This document shows, piece after piece, positions 1 through 9,111 of a stretch of 64,000 bases of DNA. A program made the position numbers and the translations under genes. Positions within the stretch are counted from its first letter, which is position 1. The number at the start of each line of letters is the position of its first letter. This stretch comes from a virus. The stretch lies in IMG/VR virus record IMGVR_UViG_3300031957_002643, positions 1 through 64,000 of that record; one strand, written 5' to 3'. The notes under the pieces are model-generated. The model saw only the letters and a list, made by a program, of their open reading frames with translations. It searched no databases and was not told where the DNA came from.

Positions 1-2953
1 TGCGTTCAATCACATAATGGTATCCAATTCGCGACCAGCGATTTGATATCGTATGATATCTCTCGATGGATGATGCGTTAGCACCACTGTTTGCAGATGT
101 GGCTGAACAATGGACCACGAGGTATTCGATCCGATCATCAGTCAATTCTGAGACTGGATCATCGTCCGTGACGGTTCCGCCTGTCGGCTTTGCTCTTCTG
201 TCTGTTGCGCTGGTAACGCCTCTGTCCGATGTAGACTTCTGCCCAGACTCACTCGTTGCCACGGCTTCTGGAACAATACGACCATCAGGCTTCCATGGTT
301 CATGTTGTGGAACACGCCGTGCAATATACTGTTGCGATGATCCCGCTGTTCCAGCTTGTGCTTGGGCCGATGTTGGTGGACCGGGCAATGATGTAGTTGG
401 TATTGAGCCAGCATTAGCGGCACCGGACAACTGATCATCGAGCACACCATCTAGTCCATTAACGCCAAGGGCACTCAAATCAACACCAGCGGTAGACAAT
501 TGGCCTACATTCAATCCGTTCAAATTATTGGAGAGATCACCAAGGTTCAAACTTCCGAGTGCAGTATCACCAATATTCAAATCTGATAGAACACCGCCAA
601 GATCAGAGACGTTCAAGTTGGTAATATCTGTGTCTCCCAGCAGTCCGCTTAGTTCACCCAAGTTGATGTCACTGAGTGGCAAATTGCCCAAACCGGCACC
701 ATTCAAAATGTCTGTGACTTGTGTGAGGTTCAAACCCGAAAGATCAAATTCACTCAGAGAAACATTCCCAACAACTCCGGTTGCTTGGCTAAGAGCATCA
801 CCAATGCCAGTAAGAGTGCCAGCATTCACGCTAGACAATGCAGAAGCATCGAGCGTATTAAACCCACTGACGATGTTCGAAATCTTGGACTGATCATTGA
901 TCATGTTGAGAATAGCAGGACCATGTTCACGACCAAACAATGCACGTGCGGTTGATGGTGTGATGTAGCTATCCTTGAGTTTGGTTAGTACCGACTCGAA
1001 ATTGGAATCGGTTAACGTGACATCTTCGGCATTAATATTTGCTCTGCTTAGAACTTCCAAGGTAGAAGCCGATGGGCTTTCTAATGCCGATGTGAACCTA
1101 TCAATTGCAGTTCTTACATCATTTCGCGGACCTGTGAATCTCGACAGGCTAGAAGCCATAGCGGTAACTTGTGCATCGGACAGATTGTTAGACAAAATCT
1201 GAGAGTTTAATCCATTTGCTCTGTCTCTGAATGCAGTGAAATCAACAGCGTTGAAACCACCAGTCACATTCGATAGTGCAGATGCTTGGGATGCAATATC
1301 ACTGAACGCATCACCAACACTGGAACCAAAAAGGGTAGTCGCGTTGGTTGGCGACAAACCAGATGATCTCAATGTTTCCAATACTGTTGGAAGTCCCAAT
1401 GTTGAAATGTCAACATCTGATGCAGTCAATCCTAAGTTCTCAATGATACTCAAATTGGCAGGAACACTAGAGACATTGTTTAGTGTGTTGACTATTCCTG
1501 TGACCTGCGAAGGAACACTACCAATGTCAATACCATTATTAGCCATGGCAGCAGTAATTCCACCAAGATCATTGATTGGAATGTTATTAGCTTGCGCGAG
1601 TGAACCCATACTACTGAGTGCACCGGTTACTGCGCCCGGATCAACGTTAGAAACTAAGCTCGTGATGTTGGCAGTATTTGCCAACGCCGGAACGTCTGCC
1701 ACTGTTCCAGAAACGCTACCCAACGTAGATGAAATTGAGGTCATAGATGAACTGTATGAAGGTAATGATGCAACGCCCTGTTCCATTTTCACCGTAGAAC
1801 CAGAGTCAATACCAACATCGCCAGTACCATAGATGAGCATCTTTGCTTTTGATCCGAGTGACATGTCTTGGGTCGATACGGCCTGAATCTTTTTCTTGGC
1901 AGCAATCTTGAAATTCTTATCGACACCAATTTCATAATTCTCAGCAACATTGGCTTTAAGATAACCGGCAAACACTTGATCAGTATTTCCAGCTACTTCC
2001 AATTTATAATCACCACCGACCTTGTGATAGAAATCACCAGCAACATCCAACAAATAATCACCATCTGCTCTTACGTTTAGATCAGCTTCGGTGTGAATTG
2101 ATACACTGTCTTTTGAATATACATCAATCTTGCCATCATCACTTATTTCTACCCATGCATTTCCTTGACCTGTCGCAATGTAGATACTGTCCGAAACATC
2201 AGAGAAGGTGATCTGATGTCCGCGAGATGTTCTTAATCGAACGCCTTGCTGTTCTGGAAGATCATCCATGATGAATGAGTGGCCCGGTACGCCATCTTTA
2301 GGATGTCCGGGGGTGAGTATGCCCGCAACACGTGATGGGCTTTCACGGGTGCTTCCTGACGTTCCTATGCCCCTAATGCGATCATTGCCAAGACCAGCGG
2401 TTTGAATGCGATCATTCAATTCGTTGAAAACACGTCTTGGGTCATTGGTGAGTGGTGACTTTTCTGTTGCCGGAACAGGGTTATCTTGACCCTCGACTTC
2501 AGCACCCGGAACGCCGGGCACCATGAAGTTCTTTCGCGGTTTCGGCAAACATCCTAGCCAAATCGGCATTGTACCATTGACGAATGCAACAACAACCACA
2601 TCACCCTTTCTTGGCTGTGGACCCCAGAAGCCATATGAATTTGAGAAACCATCTTCAGAACCAATGGAATCTGTCGTGCCAAATGATGGTGTCATTGGGT
2701 AACACCAGATCAAACCCGGATCAAACTGTTCATCCTTCTTACCGGCTGGTTCTGGTGTGCCATAGGATAATTGTGGAATATGAACTTTGACCCGGCCTTG
2801 TTTTTGCGGATCATAATCATCTTCAACAGTGGCCCAATACAATCCGTGCTGTCTTTTGTAGTTCTGATGCATTTCAGAAAACAATTCAGCATTACGTCTT
2901 GCAAATCCAGTTTCACCTAACGGACGATTGATACCTTTATTATTACGAGCCAC
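1..2953 (-). CDS. Baseplate central spike (gp5-like) with C-terminal amidase domain, partial
   Basis: From a GTG at 2951-2953 the frame is open to base 1, so the gene is cut by the window edge after 984 codons. Residues ~1-160 resemble the gp5 N-terminal OB module that sits on the hub. Residues ~290-330 show beta-helix-like repeats (VAGDF, VGGDY, VAGN). Residues ~385-880 are a long Leu/Ser/Asn/Asp-rich stretch of short repeats (LNLGDLS, LNVGQLS, LNVSDLG). From ~944 comes VVHCSAT followed by YH and GYHYVIER, the opening motifs of T7-lysozyme/PGRP-type N-acetylmuramoyl-L-alanine amidases, where the first His is a zinc ligand. T4 gp5 instead carries a glycosidase between OB and beta-helix. Its start overlaps the end of the hub gene. 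The role, cutting peptidoglycan during tail penetration, is inferred from domains and context. Confidence 0.85.
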   Translation of the reverse strand, partial: MARNNKGINRPLGETGFARRNAELFSEMHQNYKRQHGLYWATVEDDYDPQKQGRVKVHIPQLSYGTPEPAGKKDEQFDPGLIWCYPMTPSFGTTDSIGSEDGFSNSYGFWGPQPRKGDVVVVAFVNGTMPIWLGCLPKPRKNFMVPGVPGAEVEGQDNPVPATEKSPLTNDPRRVFNELNDRIQTAGLGNDRIRGIGTSGSTRESPSRVAGILTPGHPKDGVPGHSFIMDDLPEQQGVRLRTSRGHQITFSDVSDSIYIATGQGNAWVEISDDGKIDVYSKDSVSIHTEADLNVRADGDYLLDVAGDFYHKVGGDYKLEVAGNTDQVFAGYLKANVAENYEIGVDKNFKIAAKKKIQAVSTQDMSLGSKAKMLIYGTGDVGIDSGSTVKMEQGVASLPSYSSSMTSISSTLGSVSGTVADVPALANTANITSLVSNVDPGAVTGALSSMGSLAQANNIPINDLGGITAAMANNGIDIGSVPSQVTGIVNTLNNVSSVPANLSIIENLGLTASDVDISTLGLPTVLETLRSSGLSPTNATTLFGSSVGDAFSDIASQASALSNVTGGFNAVDFTAFRDRANGLNSQILSNNLSDAQVTAMASSLSRFTGPRNDVRTAIDRFTSALESPSASTLEVLSRANINAEDVTLTDSNFESVLTKLKDSYITPSTARALFGREHGPAILNMINDQSKISNIVSGFNTLDASALSSVNAGTLTGIGDALSQATGVVGNVSLSEFDLSGLNLTQVTDILNGAGLGNLPLSDINLGELSGLLGDTDITNLNVSDLGGVLSDLNIGDTALGSLNLGDLSNNLNGLNVGQLSTAGVDLSALGVNGLDGVLDDQLSGAANAGSIPTTSLPGPPTSAQAQAGTAGSSQQYIARRVPQHEPWKPDGRIVPEAVATSESGQKSTSDRGVTSATDRRAKPTGGTVTDDDPVSELTDDRIEYLVVHCSATSANSGANASSIERYHTISNRWSRIGYHYVIER

Positions 2954-5267
2954 TTACGCCACCTGATCTTGTTAATTCTTGTGTCAGTCTGTGACCGACA
3001 AACGATTGTGAGTAATCGCCACCTTCAAACTTGTGTTCAACAGAAATTACTTGGAAGAAACCACCATAGTTTGCAGATTTCAATTGCGAGTTATTGTAAT
3101 CAATATTTGGGTTCATGTATTCCGTCTGTTCTGGATACAGGAGCTTCAGATAAATCACGTCAGTAGTTAGAGCCAAATTCAACTGTGCATCAGAAAGATT
3201 AGCTTGTGGATCATCCAAACTATAGATACTGGCCAACCATTGTGGATCGCCGCGTATCTCAAGGTTTTCCAAAGTGACGGATTGTGTTCTTAATGCTCTT
3301 TCCAGTTCTTGCTGATAGAGAGAGTAGCCCTCCAATTCTTCATTGGGTGTTGTCTCATCAACGCTGTTGGATTGAGCCATCATGTATCTAAATGGAGAAA
3401 ACGTCTGACGGTATGGAAAGATGTTCTCATCCTGAACGGTTTCAGAATTAGAATAAATCTCATTCAGAGCAGACTGAACCACACTGTTTGGAAACAAACT
3501 GATCCGTGGTGTTGTCAAATCCTGTTGTGCATCATCAATGGACTCGGAAGTCGAATTGTATCGATAGTCATTCGAAGGACTTGACCTGATGCTGTGCCAA
3601 AAGATATTAGCATCAATACTGAAATTCTTTACAACTGTATTGTCGCCAGTATAAACATATTTGTAAATTTTCTTGAGTGCACCAGATTGAATGATTTCTC
3701 TTGCACGTTCTTCTGCATCTTCTGACCAGTTTCTAAATTCGCTATAATTCGATGGCGTGTAGCGGTATTCTCGTTTTTTCTCGATATAGTAATGAATGAC
3801 TATGCCGGTCAAATCGCCAAACTGATCGATATACTCTTCAGATGATTCCGAATAATCGATGCGAGTTCGAATAACATAAATGTCACGGGGATATTCAATA
3901 TTGCCATTGTCATCACCGATTAGTCGTCTTCTGCCCTCAGAGGTTCGAGTGATTTTCTCCATGATGTCGCCCCGTATAGAAGACCCGATATTCCCCAAAC
4001 GTGTCAACGCCACGCGATCTTCATCAGATGTATCTTCTGGTAATTGGTCAAATGGAGCATCGACCAGATCAGAATCAACATGGAATTCATATCTTCGAAC
4101 CGCAATTTGTTCGGCACTATCCATACGATATCCCGGCTCACCGATTTCGACCGAAGTTGTGAAGGCATCGTTTAGTTTATTTTGAAGTTCATCGATGTAT
4201 CCACCGAATGTATTATTGGCTTCAGCTTCACCGCCAAGTTCAATGTCAAAATAATGCAAAGTGTCATATTCAGGATACATAACCAAATCATGTACAGGAA
4301 TCATGCTCAATTCATAGTTCGTTGAGGAACCATTATCCAGTTTGGACTTAACTTGAATGATGTTCACGAAATATGTGAAGGTCTCTACGTTTTGATATGA
4401 ACCATCCACTTCAACGACAGTATCAACTCTGGCAGAACCATAATCTGGATTTTCACCTTCAATGTCCCCAGAAATCGGAACAGACGTTGACGCATATGAT
4501 CTGGACGAGAGTTCGCTGACCGTTAAATTTGGATAAGGATTTGGAACTGGAACTTTTTCAACAAAAACACCATCACCACGATAACCAGAAAACCAAATAT
4601 CCATTCTGAAAATCATACGACTTGGTGGGAAGTTCCGACTATAACCCAATGCTGTTGCTGCCTGTCTGACACGCCTGTCAAAACTAAATCCATAAGGCTC
4701 TTCAACCTGCATCGTGAACATTGCAGAGTTTGGAGTCTCCGGGTTGTTCACGGTCATTGAGTTAATAGTCTTAAAATTCAATGACTTAATGAAGAATTGA
4801 CTTGGCGATTTGTTATCACCATAGCTCTCATCCGCGCCGGATATATCGGAGCTTGCAAGAAAGAACAGATTGTCGATATCGGATAATTCAGAATGGGTCG
4901 TTGTGACTGTATTGGAATCGCCAACAAGACTGAGACGAATATTGTACTTGGACGAAACGTAATCATCCAAGGTGTGAGTATGAAGAATAGAATTAGCAAT
5001 CGCTTCATTTTCATCACCGGCAAGGATACCATTCGGATCACCAGCCAATGCAATTGTATTCCTCATCGTTGGTGGGATAGGTGTACTTTCCCCGTTTCGT
5101 GCAGCACGATTATTGCTTGAACTTTGAATGGGATTACCACCAATGCCATCGAAACCAAAACCAAGACCGGGATTTCTTGTTTGGGTTATTCTGTCTCCGG
5201 GCGACTGGTTGGCATTTGAACCTGTTCGGTTGATGCCGAGTTCTGATGGCCTAATCGGTGTTGGCAT
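2943..5267 (-). CDS. Baseplate hub protein, gp27-like
   Basis: 774 residues. The first ~65 are Gly/Asn/Ser-rich and probably flexible. The C-terminus (~725-765) has the pattern GGFFQVISVEHKF..GGDYSQSF..HR, typical of the last beta-strands of gp27/VgrG-type hub proteins. It lies directly upstream of the spike gene, as expected for hub and spike partners, and its stop overlaps the spike GTG. T4 gp27 is about half this length, so extra domains are present. The start ATG forms a TAATG with the preceding stop. The hub assignment rests on C-terminal pattern and position, not on full-length similarity. Confidence 0.65.
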   Translation of the reverse strand: MPTPIRPSELGINRTGSNANQSPGDRITQTRNPGLGFGFDGIGGNPIQSSSNNRAARNGESTPIPPTMRNTIALAGDPNGILAGDENEAIANSILHTHTLDDYVSSKYNIRLSLVGDSNTVTTTHSELSDIDNLFFLASSDISGADESYGDNKSPSQFFIKSLNFKTINSMTVNNPETPNSAMFTMQVEEPYGFSFDRRVRQAATALGYSRNFPPSRMIFRMDIWFSGYRGDGVFVEKVPVPNPYPNLTVSELSSRSYASTSVPISGDIEGENPDYGSARVDTVVEVDGSYQNVETFTYFVNIIQVKSKLDNGSSTNYELSMIPVHDLVMYPEYDTLHYFDIELGGEAEANNTFGGYIDELQNKLNDAFTTSVEIGEPGYRMDSAEQIAVRRYEFHVDSDLVDAPFDQLPEDTSDEDRVALTRLGNIGSSIRGDIMEKITRTSEGRRRLIGDDNGNIEYPRDIYVIRTRIDYSESSEEYIDQFGDLTGIVIHYYIEKKREYRYTPSNYSEFRNWSEDAEERAREIIQSGALKKIYKYVYTGDNTVVKNFSIDANIFWHSIRSSPSNDYRYNSTSESIDDAQQDLTTPRISLFPNSVVQSALNEIYSNSETVQDENIFPYRQTFSPFRYMMAQSNSVDETTPNEELEGYSLYQQELERALRTQSVTLENLEIRGDPQWLASIYSLDDPQANLSDAQLNLALTTDVIYLKLLYPEQTEYMNPNIDYNNSQLKSANYGGFFQVISVEHKFEGGDYSQSFVGHRLTQELTRSGGVSGS

Positions 5268-5548
5268 TAAAAGATACTCTTCACTGTTTCAAAGGTTGGG
5301 ATCATCAAATTACGATCCTTGGTCAAATCAAATATTGGGTCTTGCAGTCCGTTTCTCTGTGGAATGATCCACCACAATTCTGGATCACCATACAAATCCA
5401 ACGCCAATAGATCAGGCGCATGTTCATATTTTTCGTCCAGCTTTATAAGATAATCTGAATCTCTTGCTGGAATCTTCTTATAGTTCAATAAGTCCAAGAA
5501 CCCATTAATCTTTGGTGTTGTAGTATAAACTCCGGTTGAACTTTTCAT
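5267..5548 (-). CDS. Baseplate wedge protein, gp53-like
   Basis: 93 residues. The segment around residues 50-85 (LALDLYGDPELWWIIPQRNG then DPIFDL and LMIPT) is the conserved core of gp53/LysM-like wedge proteins of contractile tails, in which a small protein clamps wedge and hub. T4 gp53 is about twice as long, so this is a minimal version. The ATG overlaps the stop of the preceding gene by ATGA, and its own stop overlaps the hub start. Confidence 0.75.
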   Translation of the reverse strand: MKSSTGVYTTTPKINGFLDLLNYKKIPARDSDYLIKLDEKYEHAPDLLALDLYGDPELWWIIPQRNGLQDPIFDLTKDRNLMIPTFETVKSIF

Positions 5549-6186
5549 ACACCTGAACTCCTTTGTCTATTGACGAGTGATCCGTTTCTGAAGTCCTGCA
5601 ATGAGAAGCCACCATCAACGCCACGCCAATAGTTAGGGCTGTGTTGCACGGTTAGTTGAAGGTCACCGATGTTTAATTTCACAGGTAACCAACTGAAATC
5701 ATCACCATCGGGATTGGTTGCTGGAATCTGATCGATCTCCATGTCTGAAAGGTTCATACTGTATCCTTTCAAAAGAACAGGAACACTATCAAACATGTAT
5801 TTGCCAAATGCAGAGAAGAACATGGGCGATGGTGGTCTGCCGGATCGAGAAACGCCGAAATCCATAAGACTGTATGTTCTAAAGAAATGGATCGCAGCTA
5901 ATCCATAACGAGCATTTTCCGATGTATCACAAGGGAAGATGACATTTCCCAAACTGATTTCCCTGTTCGACGTACCTCTATAGACATTAAAGGCTTCGTT
6001 CGTGTGGGGAATTTCAACGCTGTCGTAATTGATATTAGTCGATTCCGTAATGTTTGGTGTGATTGGCAACAACAATCCACCAGTATTGTAAATCGGATGT
6101 AACGGATGGCTCTCGTCAGCCAATTCGCCTGCCAGTTCATCAAAATCAAACGGAACTAGCTTAGCTGCATATTGTTCAATACTCAC
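5545..6186 (-). CDS. Probable tail-tube cap/baseplate protein (gp48/gp54-like)
   Basis: 213 residues, GTG start preceded by GAGGAG at 6196-6201. The C-terminal third contains GYSMNLSDMEIDQIP, then FSWLPVKLNI and LQLTVQHSPNYWR. A run ending in WLPV.LN....L.VQ..P..WR recurs in baseplate proteins that initiate the tail tube. It is first in a baseplate run with gp53-, gp27- and gp5-like genes. The tube-initiator role is inferred from this pattern and neighbours; another baseplate role is possible. Confidence 0.5.
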   Translation of the reverse strand: MSIEQYAAKLVPFDFDELAGELADESHPLHPIYNTGGLLLPITPNITESTNINYDSVEIPHTNEAFNVYRGTSNREISLGNVIFPCDTSENARYGLAAIHFFRTYSLMDFGVSRSGRPPSPMFFSAFGKYMFDSVPVLLKGYSMNLSDMEIDQIPATNPDGDDFSWLPVKLNIGDLQLTVQHSPNYWRGVDGGFSLQDFRNGSLVNRQRSSGV

Positions 6187-6205
6187 TGTATATGACTCCT
6201 CTGAA

Positions 6206-6213
6206 ATATTTAG
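6206..6213 (-). promoter_or_regulatory. Possible late promoter -10 box (CTAAATAT)
   Basis: CTAAATAT reads toward the baseplate genes, 19 bases before the GTG start. It resembles the T4 late box TATAAATA used by gp55-directed polymerase, and a gp55 homologue is encoded next door. Single-site match; activity is inferred. Confidence 0.35.
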
Positions 6214-6288
6214 CAGTAAATATTGCAGTATTCGTATAACTCACAGGAATATGTCATATGATTCAAGTATCAACCCAAGGATTAACAA

Positions 6289-6858
6289 ATGGAAAAGGAT
6301 GATAACGAACCAAAGCCCGCAGCAAAAGCGCCTGTGAAACCTAAAACAAAAAGAAAGAAGCCTACACATTACATTGTGAATTCTGAAATGCTCGAAGAAG
6401 TCAAAAAGAGCAAAAAGCGATTGGAAGAAAATCCTGAACTTGGTGGTCAAGCATTGACAAAAGAGCTTGCCAGTATGTTTGTCAGGTTGGTCGATCATTA
6501 TGCTACAAAAAAGAATTGGGCAGGCTATTCATACATTGATGAATTGAAAGGCGAAGCCTTGGTCAACTTGGTCAACAAGTGGCACAAGTTTGACAGCGAC
6601 AAATACGACAAGCCCTTCGCATATTATTCCATGTTCGTTGAACGATCATTCAAAGGACAAATTCAAAAAGAGAAGAAGCCACAAAAGGTGAAGGATGCCA
6701 TCATCACCGCTCGTGGCGAAATGCCATCTTACGCGGCTCAAGAAGAGTACGAAAAAGAATGGCAAGAGAAAGTTGCTCAAGACACGGACGCAAGCGAGTC
6801 ATGGGATAACGGTCAGAATGATCGGTTCTACAATAATGAGGACCAAGATGATCAATGA
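6289..6858 (+). CDS. 55: Late-transcription sigma factor, gp55-like
   Basis: 189 residues, close to T4 gp55 (185). A basic, Lys/Pro-rich N-terminus (~1-26) precedes the sigma-2-like part. Residues 107-130 (DKPFAYYSMFVERSFKGQIQ then KEKK) match the diagnostic gp55 segment that contacts core polymerase and the late -10 box. An acidic tail (ESWDNGQNDRFYNNEDQDDQ) ends the protein. AAGGA at 6277-6281 is the ribosome site. It should redirect host RNA polymerase to TATAAATA-type promoters. The order 55-47-46 agrees with T4. Confidence 0.88.
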   Translation: MEKDDNEPKPAAKAPVKPKTKRKKPTHYIVNSEMLEEVKKSKKRLEENPELGGQALTKELASMFVRLVDHYATKKNWAGYSYIDELKGEALVNLVNKWHKFDSDKYDKPFAYYSMFVERSFKGQIQKEKKPQKVKDAIITARGEMPSYAAQEEYEKEWQEKVAQDTDASESWDNGQNDRFYNNEDQDDQ

Positions 6859-7420
6859 TGCTTTCAACCCCCTGCATTTAGAACGGGTTGTTCTCGCTCT
6901 GAGATCATTGCTCAATACGAGTAAACTGGTTCTGACAGAGATTGGAACGTATGATGGCAAGAATGTGGTGATGGGACATACTAAAGGAAACACGGATGTC
7001 CCATTCATCCTGTACTTTAATGGAGAGTATCCAAGCATTTATGCTGGTGAAATTGGCAAGAAAAATTTCCCGGTCAAACGATACACTATTGAGAAAATGC
7101 AATATCCTCCGTTTGATTTCGATGGCACTTTGGTTCGATTTGAATCCTGTTTGCCGGAAACCTTCAAATTGGATGAAACCATGGAAGACATCATGGGGTT
7201 CAAGCCGACATCGAAGTTTGAACAAAAACATTTGAACCGGTGGAAACGAGTTGAAATCACAACGCAAGACTTGCTTTCCAAAGTTGATGAGCTTAAGAAC
7301 CTTTGGTCGTGGACCTATGAAATTCAAATGGACACGGTGTCTGGCATCAATGTCATATACTGTAGATCAGATGCAGACGTAAAGCGCCTGAAAAATGAAA
7401 CAGATGATGACGATCTATGA
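6848..7420 (+). CDS. Unknown protein, 190 aa
   Basis: The start is taken at the ATG at 6848, which overlaps the sigma-factor stop by 11 bases; a longer frame from 6695 would run inside that gene. Sequence is mixed alpha/beta without a recognised motif and ends with an acidic tail (ETDDDDL). The opening MIND comes from an ATGATCAATGAT junction like those of the array at 22143-32316. Function unknown. Confidence 0.75.
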   Translation: MINDAFNPLHLERVVLALRSLLNTSKLVLTEIGTYDGKNVVMGHTKGNTDVPFILYFNGEYPSIYAGEIGKKNFPVKRYTIEKMQYPPFDFDGTLVRFESCLPETFKLDETMEDIMGFKPTSKFEQKHLNRWKRVEITTQDLLSKVDELKNLWSWTYEIQMDTVSGINVIYCRSDADVKRLKNETDDDDL

Positions 7421-7696
7421 TGCTAAAAATATAGAAGAATTGCTTGAATATCTTGAAAGTATCAATGATCTAATTGGTTCTTTCAAACGTAATGTCAACG
7501 ATAGAATTCTAGAAGAATTGCGTATTATGGAGAATAATGGGTATCGAATTGGTCATATATATATTTTGCAATTCCAAATAATGATAAAAGCAAAAATGAA
7601 GTCATGATTGATAAATGTGCTGTTGAATACATAAAGCTGCCATGTGGACTTGGTGGATGGATTCTAGGCAACATTCCTAAAAGATCACAAGGATAA
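7407..7696 (+). pseudogene. Small gene split by a frameshift in an (AT)5 tract
   Basis: The frame from ATG 7407 (7395 and 7404 also possible) reads MTIYDAKNIEELLEYLESIN and stops at 7607. Just after an (AT)5 run at 7555-7564 another frame continues coherently, YIYFAIPNNDKSKNEVMIDK and then EYIKLPCGLGGWILGN, to TAA at 7694-7696. Removing one AT unit joins the halves into about 96 codons that end 4 bases before the next ATG, a spacing normal here. Either a sequencing or assembly slip, a real broken gene, or slippage-controlled expression. Confidence 0.6.
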
Positions 7697-7700
7697 TACA

Positions 7701-7946
7701 ATGACAGAAGATTTAAAACAAACACGAAAGAATTTGAAGAGCTTGATTGATGTCGCTTATGATATCGAGATCACTTCATCAGACATCGGACTATACGAAT
7801 CCAGTTTCACTATTGACCATTATCGTCAGTCTTTTGATGGTGATGGCAGAATGACCTACGTCTATAAGAAACCCGTTCAATACAGATTGATCGTGGAGAG
7901 CGAAGGTGAAGAAGTCCTGTTCAAAGACATGACCGCTAAAGAATAA
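7701..7946 (+). CDS. Unknown small protein, 81 aa
   Basis: ATG at 7701 follows AAGGAT at 7690-7695. Acidic N-terminal helix then a beta-rich part (YRQSFDGDGRMTYVYKKPVQ). Its 3' end overlaps the convergent gene at 7936-8748 by 11 bases. No family recognised. Confidence 0.7.
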   Translation: MTEDLKQTRKNLKSLIDVAYDIEITSSDIGLYESSFTIDHYRQSFDGDGRMTYVYKKPVQYRLIVESEGEEVLFKDMTAKE

Positions 7947-8748
7947 ACAGTTGTCCCTTGGATTCGTTCCATAGTTTATTGCATTGTCTAGAAAACTGTT
8001 GGCCGGATTGTTCAAATAACTTTTTCATTTCTGGTAAATTTTCTCTGATTAATGGTCGATCCCGATATGCGTCAGGGTACAGGAATTTGATCCTTCCATA
8101 TCTCAAAAAGTGAACGAACATTTCCATGATGATTTCACCTTCACGACTAATGTTGTTGTTTTTGAATGAGGTGATATCTACGAAAGGCTGAACGTGAAGA
8201 AGCATATCAAACATAGCTTGGAATAATTGTTGTTTTTCCATCTTGTGCTCAGTCCCCCAATATCCAACATTGATCCCTTGTATGATATGAATCAGAGGAG
8301 CATAAAAGCTTGTCAGGGTAACGGCTTGCGGCATCATTACTGCGTGCACACATCTATGCATAACCATCCATGGTGATAATGGTATCCATTGACTTGCAGT
8401 ATTATTGGTTAGAATGATGTTAATCGCATCTGGGTTCATTACGGATTGAATTTCATCAGCAACGTCTTCCATACCTTCATCACGCATCACTCTTCCGACT
8501 GTGCTATAAATGAAATGCTCTGGCTTCGTGTACTCGTCACGGACATCAAAGGGCAGACTTAGAAAGACGATATTGAGGTCTTTGTGAAATCTTGGAAACA
8601 GGCGTATCATTTTTGCTTTTAATGCTGTATCCTGTACCACTTGTTTGTCCTTGTAGGTCCAAACAGTGTTGTCAAAACCATCTTTTCTAGGCTTGGCATC
8701 CCAATCGCCTTTGATGTGCATGTCTTCGAAAACGTTAAGTAGTTTCAT
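7936..8748 (-). CDS. Unknown protein with head-targeting-like N-terminus, 270 aa
   Basis: The only minus-strand gene between the baseplate block and 42471. It begins MKLLNVFED, the same basic-hydrophobic start ending in x-[LIVF]-x-E seen on the 32345-42484 proteins and on T4 internal proteins (MKTYQEFIAE). The body is Trp/His/Met-rich, with PLSPWMVMHRCVHAVMM near residue 135, where an HRxxHA pattern is visible but unassigned. The ATG lies 20 bases after a TTAAATAT box. It may be a packaged head protein; catalytic function unknown. Confidence 0.7.
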   Translation of the reverse strand: MKLLNVFEDMHIKGDWDAKPRKDGFDNTVWTYKDKQVVQDTALKAKMIRLFPRFHKDLNIVFLSLPFDVRDEYTKPEHFIYSTVGRVMRDEGMEDVADEIQSVMNPDAINIILTNNTASQWIPLSPWMVMHRCVHAVMMPQAVTLTSFYAPLIHIIQGINVGYWGTEHKMEKQQLFQAMFDMLLHVQPFVDITSFKNNNISREGEIIMEMFVHFLRYGRIKFLYPDAYRDRPLIRENLPEMKKLFEQSGQQFSRQCNKLWNESKGQLFIL

Positions 8749-8768
8749 GGGTAATCATCCGTATTGTT

Positions 8769-8776
8769 ATATTTAA
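8769..8776 (-). promoter_or_regulatory. Possible late promoter -10 box (TTAAATAT)
   Basis: TTAAATAT on the minus strand, 20 bases before the ATG of the 270-residue gene ending at 7936. It fits a relaxed TATAAATA late box. It lies in the short divergent gap 8749-8793. Confidence 0.35.
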
Positions 8777-8793
8777 TGTGGTAGGAGCATCTT

Positions 8794-9111
8794 ATGTCAT
8801 ATACAAAATTACCGACTGACGATCTTGCAAAAGAGTTCGTAGATGATGTGACTCGTCAGATAGTTTCCGGTAAGAAGAACTTGTCCGATGGTGAAAAGCG
8901 CGAAGTAGATATCAAAATCCAAGGATTGATGCTAACTGCTGAAATAATTCATCATTGTTTCCTTTATGGTATGAGTAAAAACAAAGCACAATTGGAAGAA
9001 ATTCGAAAGATACTAGTCCAAAAACTTATACCACTCGGATACAAAACACCCGAAGGTGATGCATATCAGTATGTTTTGTTGGATCAAATAAATGGATTTG
9101 AATTCAAATGA
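8794..9111 (+). CDS. Small unknown protein, LPxxFEFK-type cassette, 105 aa
   Basis: ATG at 8794 follows GGTAGGAG. Largely helical, ending in INGFEFK, a degenerate form of the motif L-P-x-x-[FY]-E-[FIV]-K that recurs in most genes from here to 17452. The stop overlaps the next ATG by 4 bases. Function unknown. Confidence 0.75.
   Translation: MSYTKLPTDDLAKEFVDDVTRQIVSGKKNLSDGEKREVDIKIQGLMLTAEIIHHCFLYGMSKNKAQLEEIRKILVQKLIPLGYKTPEGDAYQYVLLDQINGFEFK

Noticed and set aside
66-1832. Several plus-strand open frames at the left end
   Set aside because: They are opposite the continuous spike gene, whose frame includes beta-helix repeats and the amidase motif.
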